Positions 1-7,127 of a DNA stretch of 64,000 bases are shown here, piece by piece. The notes under the pieces were generated by a model that was not told the DNA's origin, did not search any database, and worked only from the letters and a program-made list of their open reading frames with translations. Source of the DNA: Geobacter sp. UBA5730 (GTDB lineage: Bacteria; Desulfobacterota; Desulfuromonadia; Geobacterales; Pseudopelobacteraceae); assembly GCA_002419465.1 (NCBI GenBank), contig DIGE01000008.1, forward strand, positions 1 through 64,000, given 5' to 3'. The position numbers and the translations under genes were made by a program. The stretch's first letter is position 1. The number at the start of each line of letters is the position of its first letter.

Positions 1-290
1 TATTTATTTGCCGTGGTAATAATTGTTCCTAACCATTCGCAGGCACAGGCAGAATCGGGGACAGGCTGCTTTTTCTCCCACTGATTTAACCATTCGTACC
101 GATCTTTGACAACCGCATACACCCAAGCATGAGCCGCGGCAGCGGGGGCTGATCACCTCTGCTGCCGCAGGCTCTGCTCACGATTCTGCACAGGGCAGAC
201 CGGTTTGGAACTATCAACCGACTGTACCTGATACGCCAGAGGAACGGGACAGCGTCAAAACGGGGACAGGCAACTTTTTGGCAAAAGTAG
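1..290. other. Gene-poor left edge with REP-like half-site
   Basis: No coding region can be supported here. Positions 57-74 carry a half-site reading GGGGACAGGC followed by TGCTTTTT, which matches one arm of the hairpin seen at 261-299. A short open stretch from about 110 on the plus strand runs into that hairpin, but it has no recognisable domain and no credible start. The segment looks like the eroded flank of the RHS locus to its right. Confidence 0.5.
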
Positions 291-480
291 CCAGTCCCCT
301 GCAACCTGAAAAGCGAGACCGATCAGGAAGGCAACACAACCAACTACGAATACAACGGCCGCTACCAGCGGATTAAACGGACCAATGCCCAGCATGGCAT
401 TGATGGCGCTAACGGCATCCACCTCTGGGCCTTTGACGACAGCGGCAACCTTGCCGCTGAAACCGACGAAGAGGGCAGGG
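255..480. repeat. Direct repeat copy 1 (226 bp)
   Basis: This segment recurs nearly identically at 997-1221. It contains the REP-like hairpin followed by about 170 bp of RHS coding sequence ending in codons for LAAETDEEGR. The only internal difference I see is one base: GATGGCGCTAAC here against GATGGCCTAAC in copy 2, so copy 2 is one base shorter and frameshifted. Here the RHS frame continues downstream without a break, so this copy is the better preserved one. Confidence 0.85.
261..299. repeat. REP-like imperfect palindrome, copy 1
   Basis: The left arm GGGGACAGGCAACTTTT and the right arm AAAAGTAGCCAGTCCCC form an imperfect inverted repeat around a short loop. This sequence style resembles the palindromes associated with REP-associated tyrosine transposases (RAYT, Y1 family); that link is from memory of the family and is not tested here. 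It puts an in-frame TAG at 288-290, so the RHS reading frame to its right cannot extend leftward past it. An identical copy lies at 1003-1041. Confidence 0.65.
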
Positions 481-1118
481 AAACCAACAGCACCTACAGC
501 GGCCTGGCAACAACCACCGGCTACGACCAGAACAACAACGTCGTATCAAGCGGCATAAGCGGGACCAGCAGTGACAGCACCACCAATCTCTACGACAACT
601 TTGACCGGTTGACCTCCAGCACCCAGCGCGGCATCACCGTCAGCTACAGCTACGACTTAAACGGCAACCGGCTGAGTGTGGGTACGCCCACAAGCACAAC
701 CGTCTACAGCTACGACGCCAGAAACCGGGTCAAGACCGCTTCAACAGGAAGCGCGACTACCACCTTTGATTACTACCTTGACGGTAAGAAGAAAACGGTA
801 ACGTACCCCAACACAGCAAAAGAAGAATACGAATACTACCAGACCAACCGGGTAAAAACCATCACCAACACCGGCAGCGGAGAAACCATCTCACGCTTTG
901 AATACACCTACGACGCCAACGGCAACCGCACCAGCCAGCTTGAAAGCGGCCGTAACCGCAACAAACAGACCAGCTACACCTTTGACACCCTGGCGTTCAA
1001 AACGGGGACAGGCAACTTTTTGGCAAAAGTAGCCAGTCCCCTGCAACCTGAAAAGCGAGACCGATCAGGAAGGCAACACAACCAACTACGAATACAACGG
1101 CCGCTACCAGCGGATTAA
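291..1118 (+). pseudogene. RHS/YD-repeat protein fragment
   Basis: The frame is open from 291 to 1118. From about 303 it encodes RHS-type sequence with several YD-like units, including SYDLNGNRL, YSYDARNRV, YLDGKKKTV and YTYDANGNRT. Intact RHS proteins exceed 1000 residues and build a beta-barrel shell around a variable C-terminal toxin; this remnant codes for about 240 RHS residues. The frame has no start at its left end because a REP-like hairpin with a stop precedes it. After FDTLA it runs into the second hairpin, then out of frame to a stop at 1118. No signal peptide, core-associated motif or toxin tip remains. The first internal ATG is at 609, but I judge the whole segment non-functional. 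Confidence 0.8.
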
Positions 1119-1221
1119 ACGGACCAATGCCCAGCATGGCATTGATGGCCTAACGGCATCCACCTCTGGGCCTTTGACGACAGCGGCAACCTTGCCGCTG
1201 AAACCGACGAAGAGGGCAGGG
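997..1221. repeat. Direct repeat copy 2 (225 bp, frameshifted)
   Basis: Second copy of the 255-480 segment, with a one-base deletion near 1149. Its right end at 1221 is where RHS sequence stops abruptly and a different reading frame, coding for an Ig/FlgD-like protein, continues. That makes 1221 a likely recombination junction. Confidence 0.85.
1003..1041. repeat. REP-like imperfect palindrome, copy 2
   Basis: Identical in sequence to the hairpin at 261-299. Here it sits inside RHS coding sequence, between codons for FDTLA and codons for NLKSETD, and again places a TAG (1030-1032) in the frame that resumes the RHS sequence. Confidence 0.65.
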
Positions 1222-2898
1222 TACATGAACGGTGTGGGAGAAAGCGGGCAAACATATCTTGTGTCCAAGGCAGTCGGAACGTCGTGTGCGTCCCCGCCTG
1301 TGCAAGAGCCGCCTGATGGTGATGATGAACCGTTATCAGGCCCTGTCGGTACTACACGCCAAGAGTTTAATGTGCTGTATACGCCGAAAGGTTGTAACAC
1401 CCTTTCCGGAGAGATTCAGTTGCCGACCGAGCTGCTACAGTTGGGCGCGGTGAAACGGATCGCCTATTTGATGAAGGTAGGCAGCGTAATGCAGCTGATG
1501 GGTGAGGTGAACGTTGAGGTTGAAGGGCCGCGGCGGGTCTTCTTTGACACCGCTGCCTATCCTGAAGGGGCCTACCCGCTTTCCATCGCGGTTACCTACA
1601 CGGACAACAGCCAAAAAACGATTGATTTGAGCAAGGTGGTGATTGTCGATCATCAGGCGCCGACCGCACAGGTTTCTGTGCCGGCCTCAAGCTGTCCTGT
1701 CACACGAAGCACCAGCAGTGGGCAGCGCAAGCTGATCGATGTCAGTGGTGTTGTTGCCGATAATAGGGCGGTTTCCAGCTATAAGCTCTACTACGGCGTG
1801 GGGGAGGCACCTGCGCAGTGGCTTGCTGCTGTTTCGCTGGAGGATAATAACACGACCAGGCTGATTGAGGGCACGGGACCCTTTTCAGGGCGGCTCGGAC
1901 GGTGGGATATTACCGATATTCCCGGTTCGGTTTTTACGCTCAAGCTGGAGGTGATCGATACCGTCGGCAACAAGAGTTGTTCAACGACCCTTGTCAAGGT
2001 GGATCGCGAGTTCAAGGTGGTGGGTTACGGTGTTGTGCCGGGGCTGTTCTCACCCAATAACGATGGCCTGCTTGACCTGACAAAGGTCGGGTTCAATCTT
2101 ATGGAGCCGGCCGTTGGCGATCTGTCGGCCTACAACATCATGAAGGATGCCCAGGGTGTGGAGAGCCTCGGACAACAGCTGCAGCGTCTAAAGTCCGGCT
2201 GGACTGTTTCGGAAGGCAGCAATGTTTTTGACTGGGATGGCAAGGACGCTGCAGGTGCCACACTGCCCGATGGCAAGTATGCGCTTGCGTTGGCTGCAGC
2301 CGATAGCTGCGGGAATGCCGCAGCTCTCTGGAAGCCGGTGGAGCTGGATAGGACTGCTCCAACCGTGGCCATCGATTATCCACTGATGGGACAGCCGTTG
2401 CCCACCGGTGTGATGATTGAGGTTAAAGGCAGTGTTACGGACCTGCATTTTAAGTCATATACCCTTGAAGCCGGCGAGGGTGGTACCCCGACCGACTGGA
2501 AAATGCTCAGGACCGCAACAGTGCAGGATGCCAATGGATTCCTTTTCCCCTGGAACACCTATGGGCTTAAGGGGCTCTGGACCCTCAAGCTTTCGGCAGA
2601 AGATGCTGTGGGCAACAAGAGTGTGGTGACCTCTACCATTGACCTGGGGATACGCAAGGATCTGGTAAAGAGCCTGGCGGCGACCCCGGCCCTGTTTTCA
2701 CCCAATAGCGACCAACGGCTTGATACCACCAGTATTTCCTACGACCTTGCTGATGTCTGCGACCTGAAGGTTGATCTGCTTGATAGCACTGGCCGCAGCG
2801 TGAAGAATTATCTGCTCACCGCCAGTCCCACGGGGAAGGGCAGTGTGGCATGGGACGGTAAGAACGGGGTCGGCGAGTCGGTGCCTGACGGTGTGTAG
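1174..2898 (+). pseudogene. Ig/FlgD-like repeat surface protein, both ends lost
   Basis: The 574-residue frame contains repeated beta-sandwich-like units of the kind often placed next to RHS shells in deltaproteobacteria. Two copies of a LFSPNNDG / LFSPNSDQ motif are each followed by a VFDWDGKD / VAWDGKN segment and a PDGKY-like end, typical of FlgD-Ig or gliding-motility C-terminal domains. The first 16 codons are the RHS repeat read out of frame, so the annotated ATG is not the native start. The protein stops at VPDGV, where the second FlgD unit should continue with a Tyr and further strands, so the 3' end is also missing. A long stretch is still open with sensible codon use, so the loss may be recent. 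The molecular role is unknown beyond extracellular or adhesion-like architecture. Confidence 0.65.
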
Positions 2899-3119
2899 AG
2901 GTGAATGAAAAGAATCTGACGGATCAGGTTGGAGGCGCTCGTGTCCTGAAAGCGGCACATCCTGTCGATCATTTTTTTAACATATTCTGGTAGCCAGAAT
3001 TTTAGGGCTACATCGCAGTCTTTCAGTTGGTCGAAATTGCGATTTGACGGAACAATCTGCAGCGGTGTCTGAATTTGGAATGGTGGGGATTCATCTTTTT
3101 TCCGGAAGAAGAAACGCAT
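2899..3119 (-). pseudogene. Ribbon-helix-helix-like small protein, 3' truncated
   Basis: The minus strand encodes a protein starting MRFFFRKKDESPP with a GAGGGA ribosome site a few bases upstream. Its core, WLPEYVKKMIDRMCRFQDTS followed by ASNLIRQILFIHLY, has the strand-helix-helix look of RHH/Arc-like DNA-binding proteins; this is my reading of the pattern, not a matched family. After HLYT the frame enters the Ig/FlgD-like sequence of the opposite strand, so the native C-terminus is gone. The break coincides with the truncation point of the plus-strand gene. Upstream (3180-3240) are copies of GGTTGC in both orientations that could have been its operator. Confidence 0.45.
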
Positions 3120-3241
3120 CAGGTCCCTCAGTGCCAGGCTAAAGCGATTGAGCTCGTAAAAAGTCTAACATGAGGATGGTTGAGGTCAACACTAGAAAAG
3201 TGGCAACCAGTGGCGGAAAGGTTGCACCAGAGGTTGCATGA

Positions 3242-3276
3242 AAGAAAAAGGGGTTAGCCTGGATTGGCTAACCCCT
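3242..3276 (-). terminator. Terminator of the tRNA-Asn transcript
   Basis: A perfect 10-bp stem (3251-3260 with 3267-3276, arm GGGGTTAGCC) is followed on the minus strand by CTTTTTCTTTC. It lies 10 bases beyond the CCA end of the tRNA. Confidence 0.85.
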
Positions 3277-3285
3277 TGATTTTTA

Positions 3286-3361
3286 TGGCTCCCCAGCGCG
3301 GACTCGAACCACGGACATGGTGATTAACAGTCACCCGCTCTACCGACTGAGCTACTGGGGA
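3286..3361 (-). tRNA. tRNA-Asn (GTT)
   Basis: The 76-nt minus-strand sequence folds as a standard tRNA. The acceptor arm TCCCCAG pairs with CTGGGGA, the D-arm contains AGCTCAGTCGGTAGAGC, the anticodon loop is CTGTTAATC (anticodon GTT), the T-arm has GGTTCGAGTCC, and CCA is encoded. It stands alone with its own terminator and separates the degraded RHS segment from the cytochrome gene. tRNA genes are frequent insertion sites, but I see no integrase or duplicated tRNA end nearby. Confidence 0.97.
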
Positions 3362-3464
3362 ACAAAGAGACCGTTCTTTTACCATTCTGAATAAATTGGT
3401 GTCAAGGTCAAAAATGGACCTGGTTGTTTTTGATTTAAACAAATGTTTAATTATATGAAATTAC

Positions 3465-3492
3465 TTGACTCTGATCGAAAGTAGCGTATACA
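3465..3492 (+). promoter_or_regulatory. Sigma-70-like promoter for the octaheme cytochrome
   Basis: TTGACT (3465-3470) and TATACA (3487-3492) are separated by 16 bases, about 100 bases ahead of the cytochrome start. Confidence 0.55.
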
Positions 3493-3592
3493 CAGCTCGT
3501 GAAAGAAAACATAGTGTAATCGATATGTTATTCAGATATTCATATATTCAAAACCTCGCTATGAGGTTATTCCACATGGAGGAGAAGAACAT

Positions 3593-5026
3593 ATGAAACT
3601 GCAGAGCATCTTCGCACATGCGGCATTGTTGCTGGGGCTTGCCTTGGCGACCACTGCCACCGCCGGGAACCATGCCGATTATGTCGGCAACGGCCCTTTC
3701 AAAAGCGGTCCGGAAGTAACCAAAAAGTGTATGGAGTGTCACGATGCTGAGACCAAGGCTTTCATGAAGTCGGTGCACTGGACCTGGTCGCGGGAGCAGG
3801 TAGTAAACGGCAAGAAGGTCGAACTGGGCAAGAAGAATGCTTTGAACAACTTTTGTATCGGTTTGCCCGGCAACTGGGCGCGTTGCACCAGCTGTCACGC
3901 CGGTTATGGCTGGAAGGATGGTAAGTTCGATTTCAGCAAGGCAGAGAATGTTGACTGTCTGGTCTGCCATGAAACTACCGGAACGTATAAGAAGTTTCCT
4001 GCCGGAGCCGGTCATCCGGCCTATCCGGGTGAGGACAAAAAGTTCGGCGGCAAGCCCTGGCCGGTGGTTGACCTGGTCAAGGTGGCCCAGTCGGTTGGTA
4101 AGCCGACCCGCGCCGCCTGCGGTTCCTGTCACTTCTATGGCGGTGGCGGCGATCACGTGAAACATGGTGATCTGGATTCCTCGATGACCAGCCCGACGCC
4201 TGAGATTGATGTCCATATGGGGGGCAAGGCTCAGATGAGCTGCCAATCCTGTCATAAGGGCGGCAAGGATCACGCCGTCAAGGGTGAGGCTCTGTCAGTG
4301 TCGGTGGGTACCGGCAAGCGTATTCTGGGTTGCACCGATTGCCACAAGGCAACTGTGCACAAGAATGCTTTCCTGAACAAGCATGCCAAGAAGGTGGCCT
4401 GTCAGACCTGTCACATCCCCAGCTTTGCCAAGTCGCTGCCTACCAAAACCTGGTGGGATTGGTCTACGGCTGGCAAGGACGTAAAGCCGGAAGATGTTAA
4501 AAAGGACCAGTACGGCCAGAAGCTGTATGACAAGATGAAGGGTGACTTCAAGTGGGAGAAGGATGTGGTGCCGGCTTATTACTGGTTTAACGGAAAGGTT
4601 GATCGCTATATCGCCGGCGACAAGATCGATCCGAAGCAGGTGGTCAAGCTGACAGCCGCTCAGGGCACCCGCAAGGACCCCAATGCCAAGCTTATGCCGT
4701 TCAAGGTGATGCGGGGCAAGCAGCCTTATGATAGCGTCAATAACACCATTGCCTATGTCAACGTGTTCGGCCCGCCCACCAGCGAGACCGCCTACTGGGT
4801 CAAGTATGACTGGGACAAGGCGATCGCGGCCGGCATGAAGGCCGCCGGGCAGCCCTACAGTGGCAAGTATGGTTTTGTGGAAACATCCATGGTTTGGTCG
4901 GTGAACCATATGGTTGTTCCTAAAGACCAGGCCCTTAAGTGCAATGATTGCCATGGCGAGAAGGGGCGTTTGGATTGGAAGGCGCTCGGCTACGCAGGTG
5001 ATCCGATGAAAAAGATCAAGAAGTAG
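3593..5026 (+). CDS. Octaheme c-type cytochrome, tetrathionate reductase (OTR) family
   Basis: This 477-residue protein has a signal peptide (hydrophobic segment about residues 8-22, likely cut after ATAG) and exactly eight CXXCH haem sites, near residues 46, 98, 122, 176, 217, 247, 270 and 450, so it is a periplasmic multihaem cytochrome. The haem spacing, and the CIGLPGNWARCTSCH segment at 88-102 with a conserved Cys just before haem 2, fit the OTR family. The characterised Shewanella enzyme in that family reduces tetrathionate, nitrite and hydroxylamine in vitro and has a lysine-ligated catalytic haem. The physiological substrate in this organism is not known. A GGAGGAGAA ribosome site sits upstream of ATG 3593. 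The gene has its own promoter and terminator and no membrane partner beside it, so electrons probably arrive through a soluble or cytoplasmic-membrane cytochrome encoded elsewhere. Confidence 0.88.
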   Translation: MKLQSIFAHAALLLGLALATTATAGNHADYVGNGPFKSGPEVTKKCMECHDAETKAFMKSVHWTWSREQVVNGKKVELGKKNALNNFCIGLPGNWARCTSCHAGYGWKDGKFDFSKAENVDCLVCHETTGTYKKFPAGAGHPAYPGEDKKFGGKPWPVVDLVKVAQSVGKPTRAACGSCHFYGGGGDHVKHGDLDSSMTSPTPEIDVHMGGKAQMSCQSCHKGGKDHAVKGEALSVSVGTGKRILGCTDCHKATVHKNAFLNKHAKKVACQTCHIPSFAKSLPTKTWWDWSTAGKDVKPEDVKKDQYGQKLYDKMKGDFKWEKDVVPAYYWFNGKVDRYIAGDKIDPKQVVKLTAAQGTRKDPNAKLMPFKVMRGKQPYDSVNNTIAYVNVFGPPTSETAYWVKYDWDKAIAAGMKAAGQPYSGKYGFVETSMVWSVNHMVVPKDQALKCNDCHGEKGRLDWKALGYAGDPMKKIKK

Positions 5027-5052
5027 TCTGAAGCGTTGAAATGGCGATATGT

Positions 5053-5087
5053 AGGGCCTGTGGAGAGATCCACAGGCCCTTTGTTTA
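5053..5087 (+). terminator. Terminator after the octaheme cytochrome
   Basis: Perfect 11-bp stem AGGGCCTGTGG / CCACAGGCCCT (5053-5063, 5070-5080) followed by TTGTTTA. Confidence 0.85.
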
Positions 5088-5245
5088 GTATATGGGTGAG
5101 GAATAAAAATCTTGCATTTTCAAGTGCTGATAGTGTAAACATTTTTTAGTATCAATTAAGGTGAGCTTCGGGAAATAGAGTTGAAATGGCTGATTAAAAA
5201 CTGTGCAGGTAGACAATTTTTTAGTCTTGCTAAAAGGGTGGCGCG

Positions 5246-5830
5246 GTGAAAAAGAAAAAGATGCTCATCTCGCAGGAGACGATGGACATCGCCATGGTGC
5301 GCAAGGTGGAGGCGTTGTCAGGCACCTCGGTGCGACGCTGTTTTCAGTGCGGCAAGTGCTCTGCCGGCTGCCCGATGGCTACCTTTATGGAGCATCCTCC
5401 AAACCGGGTGGTGCGCTTGCTGCAGCTGGGGCAGTGGCAGCGGATACTGGCCGGCCGTTCGATCTGGTACTGCGCCTCGTGCGAGACCTGCTCCACCCGC
5501 TGCCCCAACAAGGTGCACCTGGCCTCGATCATGGACGCCCTGCGCAAGCTGTCCTGGGATCATGAGGGTCCCTCCAAGGAGAGCTACGTGCAGCTTGCCA
5601 ACCGATTGTTCCTCCAGAATATCCGCACCTATGGCCGTCAGTACGAGATGCGCCTGGCAGCGGTGTTCAATGTCAAGTCGGGCCAATTCCTGAAGGATAT
5701 GATGCTGGGCCCCAAGCTGCTCACCAAGGGCAAGTTGAAGGTATTCCACCAGAAGAATAAAAATATGGCCGAGATCGAACAGATCTTCAGCCGGATTGAG
5801 GCGATGCGCCGTAACGGGGAGGCCCTGTGA
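5246..5830 (+). CDS. hdrC: HdrC-like iron-sulfur subunit
   Basis: 194 residues. It resembles the C subunit of heterodisulfide reductase: two [4Fe-4S] sites, CFQCGKCSAGCP near residue 32 and CASCETCSTRCP near residue 76, in a small helical ferredoxin-like protein without membrane spans. It should relay electrons between HdrA and the HdrB catalytic subunit. The start is taken as GTG 5246, preceded by AAAGGGTGG. An ATG at 5261 is possible but has only A-rich sequence before it. The stop overlaps the hdrB start by four bases, indicating coupled translation. It opens a seven-gene electron-transfer operon that has a receiver protein inserted. Confidence 0.88.
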   Translation: MKKKKMLISQETMDIAMVRKVEALSGTSVRRCFQCGKCSAGCPMATFMEHPPNRVVRLLQLGQWQRILAGRSIWYCASCETCSTRCPNKVHLASIMDALRKLSWDHEGPSKESYVQLANRLFLQNIRTYGRQYEMRLAAVFNVKSGQFLKDMMLGPKLLTKGKLKVFHQKNKNMAEIEQIFSRIEAMRRNGEAL

Positions 5831-6705
5831 GTGAACTGCAGTATTCGTATTATCCGGGCTGCTCACTGCATGCCTCGGCAGGTGAATACGACCTCTCAAC
5901 CCGTGAACTGTTTGCGGCCCTGGGGATCAAGCTGACCGAGATTCCGGACTGGTTCTGCTGTGGCGCTACTCCCGCCCATAATGTTGATGAACTGCTTTCA
6001 TTGTCGTTGTGTGCCAAGAATCTGGAACTGGCTGAGCAGGTGGAAGGCGATGTAGCTGTGGCCTGTGCGGCCTGTTTTTCCCGGCTCAAGTTTACGCAAC
6101 ACATTTTGGAAGAGAATGAAACCAAGCGTAAGCAGGTGGAGCAGGCCATCGCCGCCCCGGTACACCTGAATGGCACGGTTAAGCACCTGCTGGAGATTCT
6201 GGCCCGTGACCTGGGACTGGATCGGCTGGCTAAATCTGTCAAAAAACCGTTATCCGGTTTAAAGGTGGCTTGTTACTACGGTTGCCTGCTGACCCGCCCC
6301 AACGATGTGCCGAACCTTGACTGCGTTGAGGCGCCAACGATTATGGAGTCGGTGGTTGAAGCGGCCGGTGCACAGACGGTGGCCTGGAGCCATCGCCTGG
6401 AGTGTTGCGGTGCCAACTTTACCTTGTCCCGTCCCGGTGTGGTGCTGCAGCTGTCCAACGCCATTCTTGATTCGGCCAAGGCGGCCGGCGCTGACTGCAT
6501 CATGGTGGGCTGTCCCTTGTGCCATGGCAATCTGGATATCCGCCAGAAGGAGATCGAGGGGGTCTACCATACCCAGTACGGTATGCCGGTTTTTTATCTG
6601 ACTCAACTGGTGGGTCTGGCCTTGGGCCTGTCGGCCGAAAAGCTGGGATTGGATGCCTTGATCGTGTCACCTTTTCCGCTGTTGCGGGAGCGGCAACTGC
6701 TGTAG
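5827..6705 (+). CDS. hdrB: HdrB-like catalytic subunit (double CCG domain)
   Basis: 292 residues with two cysteine-rich CCG modules. The first has YPGC near residue 12, WFCCGA near 44 and CAAC near 80; the second has CYYGC, ECCGAN and CPLCHGN in the C-terminal half. In methanogen HdrB these motifs bind the two non-cubane [4Fe-4S] clusters that cleave the CoM-CoB heterodisulfide. Bacteria lack those cofactors, so the disulfide substrate here is open; in Desulfovibrio the DsrC trisulfide or disulfide has been proposed for the Flx-Hdr complex. It overlaps hdrC by four bases, and the next gene starts 8 bases after its stop. Confidence 0.88.
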   Translation: MSELQYSYYPGCSLHASAGEYDLSTRELFAALGIKLTEIPDWFCCGATPAHNVDELLSLSLCAKNLELAEQVEGDVAVACAACFSRLKFTQHILEENETKRKQVEQAIAAPVHLNGTVKHLLEILARDLGLDRLAKSVKKPLSGLKVACYYGCLLTRPNDVPNLDCVEAPTIMESVVEAAGAQTVAWSHRLECCGANFTLSRPGVVLQLSNAILDSAKAAGADCIMVGCPLCHGNLDIRQKEIEGVYHTQYGMPVFYLTQLVGLALGLSAEKLGLDALIVSPFPLLRERQLL

Positions 6706-6713
6706 GAGCTATC

Positions 6714-7127
6714 ATGTTGCATTGCCTGATTATCGATGATGATGAACTGGGACGTGAGCTGCTGGCGACCCAGCTGGAGCCCTATGCGGTCTGTGATCTG
6801 GCTGCCGACGGCTATGAAGGGGTGGCCAGGTTCACGGCTGCATTACTTGAGGGAAACCCCTACCAGCTGATTTTTCTTGATATTGTTATGCCGGGTATGG
6901 ATGGAAACGCTGCTGCCCGCGCCATCCGCAACCTGGAACAGGATCGCGGTATCCCGGTGGAGCGGGGGGTAAACATTGTGGTGTTGTCATCGCTCAATAC
7001 CCCCCAGGACATTATCCAGGCCTATGTTTCGGCCCAGTCAGCGGCCCATCTGGTCAAACCGGTCAGGCTCGATAAGTTGCTGAGGACGCTTCGCAAGCTG
7101 GAGCTGATTCCCGAGGAGCAGCTTTAG
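6714..7127 (+). CDS. Stand-alone CheY-like receiver inside the hdr operon
   Basis: 137 residues forming a single receiver domain with no output domain. The acidic pocket is IDDDE near residues 7-11, the phospho-acceptor is Asp56 in FLDIVMPGMDG, the switch Ser is in VVLSS (92-93), and the invariant Lys is 115 in VKPVRL. All functional residues are present, so it should be phosphorylated. It starts at ATG 6714 with GGAG just upstream, 8 bases after hdrB, and its TAG is immediately followed by the hdrA ATG with no intervening base, so it is transcribed and probably translationally coupled with the hdr genes. No kinase is adjacent; the nearest is at 13079-14161 on the other strand. It might control assembly or activity of the complex by protein contact, which is inference. 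Confidence 0.9.
   Translation: MLHCLIIDDDELGRELLATQLEPYAVCDLAADGYEGVARFTAALLEGNPYQLIFLDIVMPGMDGNAAARAIRNLEQDRGIPVERGVNIVVLSSLNTPQDIIQAYVSAQSAAHLVKPVRLDKLLRTLRKLELIPEEQL

Noticed and set aside
1..3290. Complete genomic island or tRNA-inserted integrative element
   Set aside because: No integrase, no duplicated tRNA 3' end and no conjugation or phage genes are seen; only decayed fragments can be supported.
3548..4273. 241-residue open frame antisense to the octaheme cytochrome
   Set aside because: It mirrors the eight-haem gene, has no ribosome site or domain, and the sense frame is unambiguous.
5088..5245. Sigma-54 promoter ahead of hdrC (TGGC ... TGTGC)
   Set aside because: The GG and GC elements are 15 bases apart rather than 10, so the spacing does not fit.
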